From Cohaesibacter sp. (lineage in GTDB: Bacteria; Pseudomonadota; Alphaproteobacteria; Rhizobiales; Cohaesibacteraceae), in contig JAOXSH010000056.1 of NCBI GenBank assembly GCA_025800145.1, positions 1-58,046 on the forward strand: a stretch of DNA of 58,046 nucleotides, in the 5' to 3' direction. This document shows positions 51,459-58,046 of this stretch, piece by piece (the stretch's first letter is position 1; each line of letters opens with the position of its first letter). The translations under genes were made by a program, and so were the position numbers. A model generated the notes under the pieces. It saw only the letters and a program-made list of their open reading frames with translations, did not search any database and was not told the origin of the DNA.

Positions 51459-52949
51459 TTATTTGGCGTTGGCTGCGTGCATCATGACGTTGAAGATATA
51501 ATTTTGCTCAATGGTGCCATTGAGCAGATGCGCCCAAGGGCCGCGGGCATAAACTGCAACATCTTCGCCAGAATGAGTCTCGGAAGAGCGCGGGATCAAA
51601 GCCTGTTGTGTATAGTCAGGATCCGTTGCTTGCTCCATGGTGATGTCACCACGAGCACCCACCCAATTCATATCTTCGCGCAAGACAGAGCCTGCACCAT
51701 TGAGGTAGCCGATGACGGTGTAAGGTTTGCCATCTTTGCCGGTTTGCGGCTTGTCGGAATATTTCACACCATTTTTATCGATGCCCATGCAAATGCCTGT
51801 GATCGGATTCCCGCGACCGCAATAGCCGTTAAAGGCAATGGCATGTTCGTGATCGGCAGTAACAATGATCAGAGTATCTTCTGGCGAGGTCAAGTCAGCC
51901 GCTTTGGCAACCGCTTGTGCGAAGGCGATACCATCGGTGACAACGCGATGAGCATTGCCGTCATGGTTGGCATGGTCCACACGGCCTGCTTCGATGGACA
52001 GGAAGAAGCCTTTTTCGTTGCCTTGCAACGCCTTGATTGCCGCTTCTGTCATTTGTGCCAAAGAAGGCTCGCCTGCCCGGTCATGCTCATATTTCATATG
52101 GGAGCTTTCAAACAGGCCGATGATTGGCTTGTCGGATTTCAGATCCAGCGCCTTGAAGCTTTCCTCATTCCAGACATAACGTGCGCCAGCAGCTTCCAGC
52201 TCTTTGATGAGATTTTTATCATCGGTGCGTTTGCCACTTTTACCTTCCTGATCCTTCATCGCTTTGGGGATGAAGTGGCGACGACCGCCACCGAATGCAA
52301 CATCAACAGTGCCAGCCTTCATCGCGTCCATCAGCTGGGTTGCGATATCTTTTTGGGTGCAGCCTTCTGGCAGCTTTGAATTGTCTTCAAAGTTACGATC
52401 AGCAGAATGTGCATAGGCAGATGCCGGGGTCGCGTGGGTGAGACGAGCTGTGGAGATAACGCCAACAGATTTGCCCTGCTTTGTCAGCAATTCTGCGATG
52501 GTGGCAACTTTTGCCCCTTCCACTTGCGAGCAATCCCCACGGTTCAGGCTTTCATCCACCCCAATAACGCCTGCCTTGGTTTTGACACCGGAATGCATCG
52601 CGGTGCCTGTTCCGGCAGAATCCGGGGTTTGGGCGTTGACATTATAGGTTTTGACAAGGCCAAGATGCGGGAAATTTTCGTGAGCAAGAACATGCTCTTC
52701 GCCCAATTTGCCCATTGTCTGACCCTGATAGACACGGGTCGCATAATTGGTGCCAACCCCATTGCCATCTGCAATCAAGATGATCACATTTTTGGCGCGC
52801 TTGGTAATTGGCTGAACGGCCATGCGCTCTTTCAAAGCGGTTTGGGCATTCTTGTACCATTCATTGGATTTCTGTGGCATATGGCCATCAGCAAAAGCAA
52901 CTGTGCTGGACATCAGCACCGCAGCAAAGGTGAGAAAAGACTTTTTCAT
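51459..52949 (-). CDS. phoA: Alkaline phosphatase (PhoA type)
   Basis: The 496-aa periplasmic zinc/magnesium phosphomonoesterase has a signal peptide to about residue 20. Asp61 (IADGNG) is a metal ligand. The phosphorylated Ser is Ser111 in TPDSAGTGTAM. GRVDHANHDGNAH, TADHEHAIAF and SETHSGEDVAVYARGP supply the remaining zinc ligands. PhoA needs two Zn ions per active site, which fits the adjacent metal-transport genes. The reverse complement of 52994-53000 reads CTGTCAT, a possible PhoB half-site. The gene may head a five-gene minus-strand operon, since only 81 bp separate it from the Tat-protein gene. Confidence 0.95.
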   Translation of the reverse strand: MKKSFLTFAAVLMSSTVAFADGHMPQKSNEWYKNAQTALKERMAVQPITKRAKNVIILIADGNGVGTNYATRVYQGQTMGKLGEEHVLAHENFPHLGLVKTYNVNAQTPDSAGTGTAMHSGVKTKAGVIGVDESLNRGDCSQVEGAKVATIAELLTKQGKSVGVISTARLTHATPASAYAHSADRNFEDNSKLPEGCTQKDIATQLMDAMKAGTVDVAFGGGRRHFIPKAMKDQEGKSGKRTDDKNLIKELEAAGARYVWNEESFKALDLKSDKPIIGLFESSHMKYEHDRAGEPSLAQMTEAAIKALQGNEKGFFLSIEAGRVDHANHDGNAHRVVTDGIAFAQAVAKAADLTSPEDTLIIVTADHEHAIAFNGYCGRGNPITGICMGIDKNGVKYSDKPQTGKDGKPYTVIGYLNGAGSVLREDMNWVGARGDITMEQATDPDYTQQALIPRSSETHSGEDVAVYARGPWAHLLNGTIEQNYIFNVMMHAANAK

Positions 52950-52993
52950 GATGAACTCCCGTTGTTCCTCAAGGACACACCTAAAAGTTTCTC

Positions 52994-53000
52994 ATGACAG
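52994..53000 (-). promoter_or_regulatory. Possible Pho-box half-site upstream of phoA
   Basis: On the minus strand CTGTCAT lies 45 bp before the phoA ATG, and no second clear half-site follows at 11-bp spacing. Regulation by PhoB is expected for phoA but is not shown by this fragment alone. Confidence 0.3.
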
Positions 53001-53080
53001 TTTTATTGCAGCGGATATTTTGTGATTGCAATTGACCTTTATCCTGCCTCGCAGTCCAAAGGGCTGAGCACCTTTGTGGG

Positions 53081-53124
53081 CTAGAGAATTTTGAATAAAC
53101 ACGTCGTTATTCAAAATGCTCTAG
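53081..53124. repeat. Palindromic CTAGAG repeat, family C-related
   Basis: CTAGAGAATTTTGAATAA (53081-53098) pairs with TTATTCAAAATGCTCTAG (53107-53124) with one mismatch around an 8-nt loop. The CTAGAG ends match those of the neighbouring repeat. Confidence 0.88.
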
Positions 53125-53136
53125 TCTTTGTTTCTA

Positions 53137-53186
53137 AGCATATTTTTGTCCGAAAACCGCACACACTTTTCGAAAAATATGCTCTA
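53137..53186 (-). repeat. Dispersed repeat, family C, second copy
   Basis: On the minus strand this reads CTAGAGCATATTTTTCGAAA then AGTGTGTGCGGTTTTCGGAC, almost identical to 31022-31060. AGCATATTTTT (53137-53147) and AAAAATATGCT (53173-53183) form its stem. The CTAG end supplies the stop codon of the adjacent MerR gene. Confidence 0.88.
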
Positions 53187-53624
53187 GTGGTCAAGGCGTT
53201 TATCGATTTTCACATGATCGCCAAGACATTGATCATGATTGTTCAAAACCTCTAAGATCCGGCAATTGGCAACATCATGATGGCTGCATCCGCCAATCAT
53301 ATTCTCCAGCTCTTTTTTCAGAGCTTGCAATCTGGCTATATGCTGATTGACCAATTCCAATTGTTGAATGGCCAATTGATCGGCAGTCTCGCAAGACGCA
53401 TCGGGATGGCGTGTTAAATCCAGCAAGGCGCGGATAGCATCCAGCCCAAAACCCATATCACGGGCATGGCGAATGAAAGTCAGGCGCTCCATTGCCTTGG
53501 CATCATAGCGGCGCTGTCCGCCTTCGCTGCGCTCTGGCTCTTCCAGCAAATCGATTTTTTCATAATAGCGAATGGTGGGCACCTTGGTGCCTGTTCTGCG
53601 CGATAATTCACCAATGGTCAGCAT
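53184..53624 (-). CDS. MerR-family divalent metal-responsive regulator (ZntR/CadR/PbrR-like)
   Basis: The 146-aa protein has an N-terminal winged HTH (TIGELSRRTGTKVPTIRYYE), a coiled dimer helix, and metal-ligand Cys78 (DASCETADQL), Cys113 and Cys121 (GGCSHHDVANCRILE). Cys78 distinguishes Zn/Cd/Pb sensors from CueR, which has Ser there. The 113/121 spacing is close to CadR and PbrR. Two extra His (SHH) lie in the loop. It is divergent from the P1B-type ATPase, whose promoter carries a MerR-type operator. The stop codon TAG comes from the end of an inserted repeat, so the natural C-terminus may have been altered. Confidence 0.92.
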   Translation of the reverse strand: MLTIGELSRRTGTKVPTIRYYEKIDLLEEPERSEGGQRRYDAKAMERLTFIRHARDMGFGLDAIRALLDLTRHPDASCETADQLAIQQLELVNQHIARLQALKKELENMIGGCSHHDVANCRILEVLNNHDQCLGDHVKIDKRLDH

Positions 53625-53718
53625 GGACTCTGTCCGGTTTTTTGCTTCATTTCTTCTCTATAAGTTGCCCTTGCGCAGCATAAAATCAACAGGTCTGTGA
53701 CTTTTTTTGCCTTTGCTC

Positions 53719-53749
53719 TTGAAGCTCTAGCCACTAGAGGCCGTAAACG
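53719..53749 (+). promoter_or_regulatory. MerR-type promoter/operator of the metal ATPase
   Basis: CTCTAG-CCA-CTAGAG (53725-53730 and 53734-53739) is a perfect inverted repeat. It sits between TTGAAG (53719-53724) and TAAACG (53744-53749), giving a 19-bp spacer. Over-long 19-20 bp spacers with a centred palindrome are the hallmark of MerR-activated promoters. Confidence 0.7.
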
Positions 53750-53801
53750 TGCCATCAGCCATACTATTTTTATGTCGTTTTGTTGCTGGAAGGCAAATGC
53801 A

Positions 53802-56117
53802 ATGGTTGATTCTGTCCCGTCTGATCTCAAAAGCTGCTGCGCTTCCCAAGCAGCCGTTAAGCCTGTCTTCTCTTCTTCCGGTTGTTGCAGCAAAAAAGAT
53901 GACAAGCCAGAGACGCATAAGCACCATCACGGATATACTCATGATAATCCAAAAACAAGCCCGCAAGGCCGCTCTTTTCAGGTGATTGGCATGTGCTGTG
54001 CCGAAGAAGTTACCATGCTCAAAGCTCAAATTGGGCCGCTTGTCGGTGGGGCAGATTATTTGGGATTTGATTTGCTCAATGGCCGCATGGTTGTTCTGGA
54101 TGGTGCCAAGGCTATTTCTGATGCCGTCCTGATTGACGCGGTGGACAAAACCGGCCTGAGCGCAACAAAATGGGACAAGGAGACAGCTGATCAGGAGCGC
54201 TCCGTGCAGCTGTCTCGCCTCAAGCTCTTCACTCTGGGCAGTGCTCTGGCATGGCTGGGCGGTTTGCTTTTTCATTTGTTCGAAAAGGACGGTGGAGGCC
54301 TTCTGAGCCTGTTTGCAGGCCATGAAGGCAACGCCATGCCCCTCATCGAAATGGCGTTTTATGTGAGTGCTGCCGTGCTTGGTGCGCGCTATGTGGCCCC
54401 AAAGGCTTTCTTTTCCATTCGTCGTCTTTCTCCAGATATGAATTTATTGATGATGGTAGCCGTGGTTGGGGCAATGGTGATTGGAGAATTTTTTGAAGCG
54501 GCGACGGTTGCCCTTCTGTTTGCTTTGTCTCTCACACTTGAGGCATGGAGCGTTGGGCGCGCACGCACCGCTATTTCCGCTCTTCTCAGTCTTGCGCCAC
54601 AACAAGCCTTGAAGCTGGAGGCAGATGGCAGTGAGCGGCTTGTGCCAGCCGAACAGATCCTGCCCGGCGATAGCTTCATTATACGCGGTGGGGATCGGGT
54701 GCCTTTGGATGGTCTGATCCTGTCCGGTCGCAGTGCTCTTGATCAGGCACCCATTACCGGTGAAAGCATTCCCGTTGCCAAAGAAGAAGGCGATGAGATC
54801 TTTGCAGGCACGATTAATGGTGATGGCAGTTTGACCGTTCAAGCCACCAAAGCGGCCCATGATACCGTCTTGTCGCGCATCATCACTATGGTTCAGGATT
54901 CGCATTCCAAACGGGCTGATGTGGAACAATGGGTGGAGCGCTTTGCCAAAATTTATACGCCCGTGGTGATGGTCTTGGCCCTGTTGGTGTTTTTGCTGCC
55001 GCCTCTTGTGCTTGGCGGTCAATGGGCAGACTGGTTTTATAATGCGCTGGTTTTGCTAGTCATTGCCTGTCCTTGCGCTTTGGTGATTTCAACCCCTGTT
55101 GCAATTGTGGCCGCCCTTACCGCCTCCGCCCGGCATGGTGTTCTTGTTAAAGGGGGTGGTTTTATGGAATTGCCGGCTAAACTGGAGGCAATCGCTCTGG
55201 ACAAAACCGGCACCCTGACCCGCGGGGAGCCGGAAGTGCAGGATTTGATCGCTTTTGGTCTGGCACATGCGCGTGAGCTTTTGCAAATTGCCGCGAGTTT
55301 GGAGGCACACTCCTCCCACCCTCTTGCCCGCGCTATTCTGGCAAAAGCCAAACAGGATGGTCTGATTTTGGCACGTGTTGATGAGGTGCAGGCTCTTCCC
55401 GGTCGTGGTGTTCAGGGCTTGATTGATGGACGCGCTTATTGGCTTGGCTCGCCACGTTATGGGAATGAAAAAGGTCTTATGACGCCAATGATTGAAGACA
55501 TGATTGCCGATTTGCAAGCCAAAGGCCAGACCGCCATTGTGGTGGGGCATGAGGATGGAATTATGGGCCTGTTGGCTTTGGCTGATGCCATTCGGGATGA
55601 TGCACGCAATGTGATTGATGCGCTTCATGCACAAGGCGTCAAAACGATTGCCATGCTAACCGGCGATAATGAGCAAACGGCCAAAGCCGTTGCGCGATCC
55701 GTTGGCATTGATCAGGTTTATGCCAATTTGCTGCCTGAGCAAAAAGTGGATGCAATTGAAGCGCTGATGGCTGATCATAAGGTGGTGGCTATGGTGGGGG
55801 ACGGGGTCAATGACGCCCCCGCCATGGCACGAGCAAGCTTTGGCATTGCCATGGGGGCTGTTGGCTCAGACGCTGCCATTGAGACCGCCGATATGGCGCT
55901 TATGAGTGATGATATTGGCAAATTGCCATGGATGATTGGCCAGTCTCGTCGCACGCTTGGCATTATCAAGCAAAATATTCTTTTCTCGCTGGTGATAAAG
56001 GCTGTATTCGTTTCTTTAACCCTTTCAGGACTGGCCAGCATGTGGGGGGCGATTGTTGCTGATGTCGGTACATCTTTGTTGGTGGTTGGCAATGCCTTAC
56101 GCCTGCTCAGGCATTGA
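53802..56117 (+). CDS. zntA: P1B-2-type Zn2+/Cd2+/Pb2+-exporting ATPase
   Basis: The 771-aa inner-membrane pump exports divalent soft metals using ATP. The N-terminal region has Cys-Cys at 12-13 and 28-29, a His cluster at 39-47 (HKHHHGYTH), and a metal-binding domain with VIGMCCAEEV (CCxxE, Cys65-66). Membrane and catalytic motifs follow: PITGES, CPC at 423-425 (VIACPCALVIS), DKTGT with Asp467, HP in HSSHPLA, and GDGVNDAP. The last helix has ADVGTSLLVVGNALRLL, the Asp that selects group 2 metals. I start at ATG 53802 with GGAAGG upstream, because the longer frame begins inside the promoter. The divergent MerR sensor is its probable activator. Confidence 0.95.
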   Translation: MVDSVPSDLKSCCASQAAVKPVFSSSGCCSKKDDKPETHKHHHGYTHDNPKTSPQGRSFQVIGMCCAEEVTMLKAQIGPLVGGADYLGFDLLNGRMVVLDGAKAISDAVLIDAVDKTGLSATKWDKETADQERSVQLSRLKLFTLGSALAWLGGLLFHLFEKDGGGLLSLFAGHEGNAMPLIEMAFYVSAAVLGARYVAPKAFFSIRRLSPDMNLLMMVAVVGAMVIGEFFEAATVALLFALSLTLEAWSVGRARTAISALLSLAPQQALKLEADGSERLVPAEQILPGDSFIIRGGDRVPLDGLILSGRSALDQAPITGESIPVAKEEGDEIFAGTINGDGSLTVQATKAAHDTVLSRIITMVQDSHSKRADVEQWVERFAKIYTPVVMVLALLVFLLPPLVLGGQWADWFYNALVLLVIACPCALVISTPVAIVAALTASARHGVLVKGGGFMELPAKLEAIALDKTGTLTRGEPEVQDLIAFGLAHARELLQIAASLEAHSSHPLARAILAKAKQDGLILARVDEVQALPGRGVQGLIDGRAYWLGSPRYGNEKGLMTPMIEDMIADLQAKGQTAIVVGHEDGIMGLLALADAIRDDARNVIDALHAQGVKTIAMLTGDNEQTAKAVARSVGIDQVYANLLPEQKVDAIEALMADHKVVAMVGDGVNDAPAMARASFGIAMGAVGSDAAIETADMALMSDDIGKLPWMIGQSRRTLGIIKQNILFSLVIKAVFVSLTLSGLASMWGAIVADVGTSLLVVGNALRLLRH

Positions 56118-56172
56118 TTATCAGGCTGTTGCCTCCTATTGTTGCGCAATCTCTGTTCAATAAGGATATGTC

Positions 56173-56508
56173 ATGAAAGCCAATCCTCTGAAGCTGAATA
56201 AATTACAGCTTAAAACCCTTGTTCTGACCCAAATTATGGCACGCAGCCAACCAGAAAAGGCATGGGGAGACGATGGCAGTATCACTCTTACCTCCCTGCC
56301 CCATGCCCATGGTGATCATATGCATGTGGGCGAATTTGTGGTTGCTTCAGCTGATGCGACCGGCTTCTCCAATCGTGCCGTTTGGACAGCATTGGCCCGC
56401 AAAGGACTTGTGCAAAGCCGTGACATCCCGCCAATCGTCCTCACCCGCGAGGGACTGGACTATGAGACAGGGCTGGATCATCATTTCGTGCATAAATCTG
56501 ATCATTAA
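56173..56508 (+). CDS. Small His-containing hypothetical protein downstream of the metal ATPase
   Basis: The 111-aa protein has no signal peptide. A central PHAHGDHMHVGEFV motif and the C-terminal GLDHHFVHKSDH are His-rich. The N-terminal KLNKLQLKTLVLTQIMARSQ and the later SNRAVWTALARKGLVQSRDI, then VLTREGLDYE, look like a winged-helix fold. I do not recognise a named family. AAGGATATGTC precedes the ATG, and the gene lies 55 bp after zntA on the same strand, so co-transcription and a metal-related role are likely but unproved. Confidence 0.75.
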   Translation: MKANPLKLNKLQLKTLVLTQIMARSQPEKAWGDDGSITLTSLPHAHGDHMHVGEFVVASADATGFSNRAVWTALARKGLVQSRDIPPIVLTREGLDYETGLDHHFVHKSDH

Positions 56509-56528
56509 GACGTAGCCTCATAGCCGGG

Positions 56529-57671
56529 TCACGCGCCTTTCAGCTGCACTGCCACATGATTGGCGATTGCAAGACATGAGGTCAGGCCCGGCGATTCTAT
56601 GCCATAGAGACCGATATATCCCTCTATTCCATGGTCTGAGGAGCCATGAATGGCAAAATCGGCTGCTGTTTCTGTGGGTCCAGAAATTTTGGGGCGAAAG
56701 CCTGCATAATCGGGCATCAGACAGCCCTCTTGCAGATCAGGCCAATAGGTGCGAATGGCCTGATAAAAGCTCTTTGAACGCTCTTCATATACTTTGCTAT
56801 CCATCTGCTCGGTCCATTCAACATCGGGGCCAAATTTGGCTTGTCCGGCGAGATCCAGTGTCAAATGCACCCCAAGGCCGCCGGGTTCTGGCACGGGATA
56901 AATCAGATGCTTGAAAGGTGCTTTGCCTGCCAGTTGAAAATAGCTTCCTTTGGCAAGATAGGCTTTGGGCAGATGATAGGAGCGACAAGTATCTTTTTGC
57001 CCATCTCTCATGGTTTTGGCCAATCTCATGGTTTTGGCCAATTTTATTGCCCCGTGGCCTGCGGCATTGATCAGATTTTTGCATTCAAGCGTGAAGGGCG
57101 TTTCCCCACCGGTTGCGACTTGAAAGCCGTTTGGCTTGGTTTCTATTTTCAGAACCGGGGTATTGAGGCACAGCATAGCGCCTTTGGCCTCTGCATCGCC
57201 CAACAAAGCCAACATCAAAGCATGGGAATCTATAATGCCTGTTGAGGGAGAATAAAGCGCGCCGCAGCTCTTGAGGGCTGGCTCCATTGCTTGCGCTTCG
57301 CTCTTTGAGAGGCATTGCAAATCCTGCACGCCATTCTCTTGTGCTTTGGATTGTATAGCGTGCAAATTGCTCATGTGGTCCATCGAAGTGGCGACGATCA
57401 ATTTGCCAATTTTCTGGCAGCCAATATTATGGCTTTGGCAATAATCATAGAGCAGATCGCGCCCTGCAACGCAAAGGCGCGCTTTTAACGAGCCTTTGGG
57501 ATAATAGATCCCGGCATGTATGACCTCAGAATTGCGGGCCGATGTTTGAGAGCCAATTTGATCTTCCGCCTCGATGATGATCACATCATGGCCCAACTGG
57601 CTGAGTTTACGAGCAATGGCAAGGCCAACAATGCCTGCTCCGATCACAATGGTTTCGCAAAACTCACTCAT
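56529..57671 (-). CDS. FAD-dependent oxidoreductase, L-2-hydroxyglutarate oxidase (LhgO)-like
   Basis: The 380-aa DAO-fold protein has the FAD motif ETIVIGAGIVGLAIARKLSQ at the N-terminus. SQTSARNSEVIHAGIYYPKG is the family signature near the flavin. NLINAAGHGAIKLA and the C-terminal FAIHGSSDHGIEGYIGLYGI, then ESPGLTSCLAIA, complete the flavin and substrate site. LhgO-type enzymes oxidise L-2-hydroxyglutarate to 2-oxoglutarate; related proteins act on other 2-hydroxy or amino acids. GAGAG precedes ATG 57671. A perfect 18-bp tandem duplication at 57007-57042 inserts six residues (LAKTMR twice) without breaking the frame. Confidence 0.88.
   Translation of the reverse strand: MSEFCETIVIGAGIVGLAIARKLSQLGHDVIIIEAEDQIGSQTSARNSEVIHAGIYYPKGSLKARLCVAGRDLLYDYCQSHNIGCQKIGKLIVATSMDHMSNLHAIQSKAQENGVQDLQCLSKSEAQAMEPALKSCGALYSPSTGIIDSHALMLALLGDAEAKGAMLCLNTPVLKIETKPNGFQVATGGETPFTLECKNLINAAGHGAIKLAKTMRLAKTMRDGQKDTCRSYHLPKAYLAKGSYFQLAGKAPFKHLIYPVPEPGGLGVHLTLDLAGQAKFGPDVEWTEQMDSKVYEERSKSFYQAIRTYWPDLQEGCLMPDYAGFRPKISGPTETAADFAIHGSSDHGIEGYIGLYGIESPGLTSCLAIANHVAVQLKGA
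57007..57042. repeat. 18-bp in-frame tandem duplication inside the LhgO-like gene
   Basis: CTCATGGTTTTGGCCAAT occurs twice in perfect tandem (57007-57024 and 57025-57042). It encodes the repeated LAKTMR on the minus strand. Confidence 0.92.
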
Positions 57672-57781
57672 TCTGGCTCTCATATGTCATTCAATCCCGT
57701 CCATGTGCATAGAATATATGAGACAGAGCCGACAAGGGTCGAACAGACTGATGATGGATTTTTGGTGTTTTTTTAGTCTTA

Positions 57782-58046
57782 GGAGACCTGTGTGTGGATG
57801 GTGATTTGACGCGCGAATTATTCTTTGATTCAATTGGCTTCTCGGGTTTATTTTGGAGGCAGAAAGATGGTTCGTCGGATCATAGGACAGGAAGAGATGT
57901 TCGGCACAGAACGTCGGATCCCAACAGATCTAGATGAACTAGCCAGCCTGATAGATTGGGATGTTGCTGATGCCCTTATGGGGGACATCTCCTCGTCAAC
58001 CAAGGGCGAACAGGGCTGGCCTCCTCTTTGTCTTTTCAAGGCTCTG
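57782..58046 (+). mobile_element. Left end of an IS5-family insertion sequence (cut by window edge)
   Basis: A transposase N-terminus begins at 57867. The likely left terminus is GGAGACCTGTGTGTGG at 57782-57797, about 85 bp upstream of the ATG. The boundary is a guess because the right terminus is outside the window. The preceding T run and TTA may be target-site DNA. Confidence 0.55.
57867..58046 (+). CDS. IS5-family transposase, N-terminal part (runs off the window)
   Basis: The 60 codons visible start MVRRIIGQEEMFGTERR and continue IDWDVADALMGDI, then KGEQGWPPLCLFKAL. This is the DUF772/IS5-type N-terminal domain (RxxxGQxxxF...IDW...L...KGxxxWPPLxLFKAL). GGAGGCAGAAAG precedes the ATG. The DDE catalytic core is beyond the right edge, so whether the gene is intact is unknown. 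Confidence 0.88.
   Translation, partial: MVRRIIGQEEMFGTERRIPTDLDELASLIDWDVADALMGDISSSTKGEQGWPPLCLFKAL

Noticed and set aside
57848-58039. 63-codon minus-strand frame at the right edge
   Set aside because: It is antisense to a clear IS5-type transposase N-terminus.

Overview
This window reads as a stretch of alphaproteobacterial chromosome, most likely from a Hyphomicrobiales (Rhizobiales)-type organism with moderate GC content. GC was judged by eye, not computed. Three things support the assignment: a cobT / cobS / DUF1289 / clan AA aspartic protease cluster, a Ppx-RlmE pair, and intergenic repeats built on TAGAGCAT...GTGCGGTTTTCGGAC of the kind scattered through rhizobial genomes. Most of the window is housekeeping or metabolic core. 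It is interrupted by short palindromic repeats and by an IS5-type element that runs off the right end. LAYOUT. 1-566: repeats only. 567-4946: a kappa-GST-like isomerase, then divergent class II and class I fumarases. 5444-6352: an L,D-transpeptidase followed by a mosaic palindromic element. 6428-15263: molybdenum cofactor genes (moaA, mobA, mobB) mixed with a DUF971 protein, two exporters, a LysR regulator and the Fe-S carrier Mrp. 15495-18075: a polar amino acid ABC importer without its ATPase. 18246-25407: glyS, a PPOX-fold protein, a beta-hydroxyacid dehydrogenase whose 3' end is partly duplicated, an Lrp regulator, a uracil-DNA glycosylase-like protein and an orphan histidine kinase. 25495-30615: cobalamin genes, the aspartic protease, a TSUP permease and dusA. 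31160-37210: a hydrolase, an adenine deaminase, a Na/Pi transporter, hemH and a YqaA protein. 37269-44721: an RND pump with its adaptor, and a LysR/SDR/CoA-transferase group. 44851-48052: rlmE, a ppx homologue with a long disordered head, a second palindromic element and tRNA-Gln(CTG). 48220-56508: a metal-handling region. 56529-58046: an FAD oxidoreductase and the left end of an IS5-type element. HOW THE GENES WORK TOGETHER. The most unusual region is 48220-56508. On the minus strand, alkaline phosphatase (a Zn enzyme) is followed by a Tat-exported CxxC protein, an ABC ATPase, a MacB/FtsX-type permease and a His-rich periplasmic protein with a PCu(A)C-like fold. The layout recalls the zinc-responsive PA4063-PA4066 / Zrg operons, but the metal-binding subunit is different. 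Directly beside it, a MerR-family sensor with a Zn/Cd/Pb-type Cys set faces a P1B-2 Zn/Cd/Pb ATPase across a recognisable MerR-type operator. Import and export of divalent metal may therefore be encoded side by side; this is inference. MOBILE AND REPEATED DNA. One palindromic family has termini reading TACCAACGGC...GCCGTTGGTA. It occurs as a 160-bp copy, a 318-bp copy, a copy cut by the window edge and several solo ends. Two of those solo ends, in inverted orientation, bracket mobB exactly.
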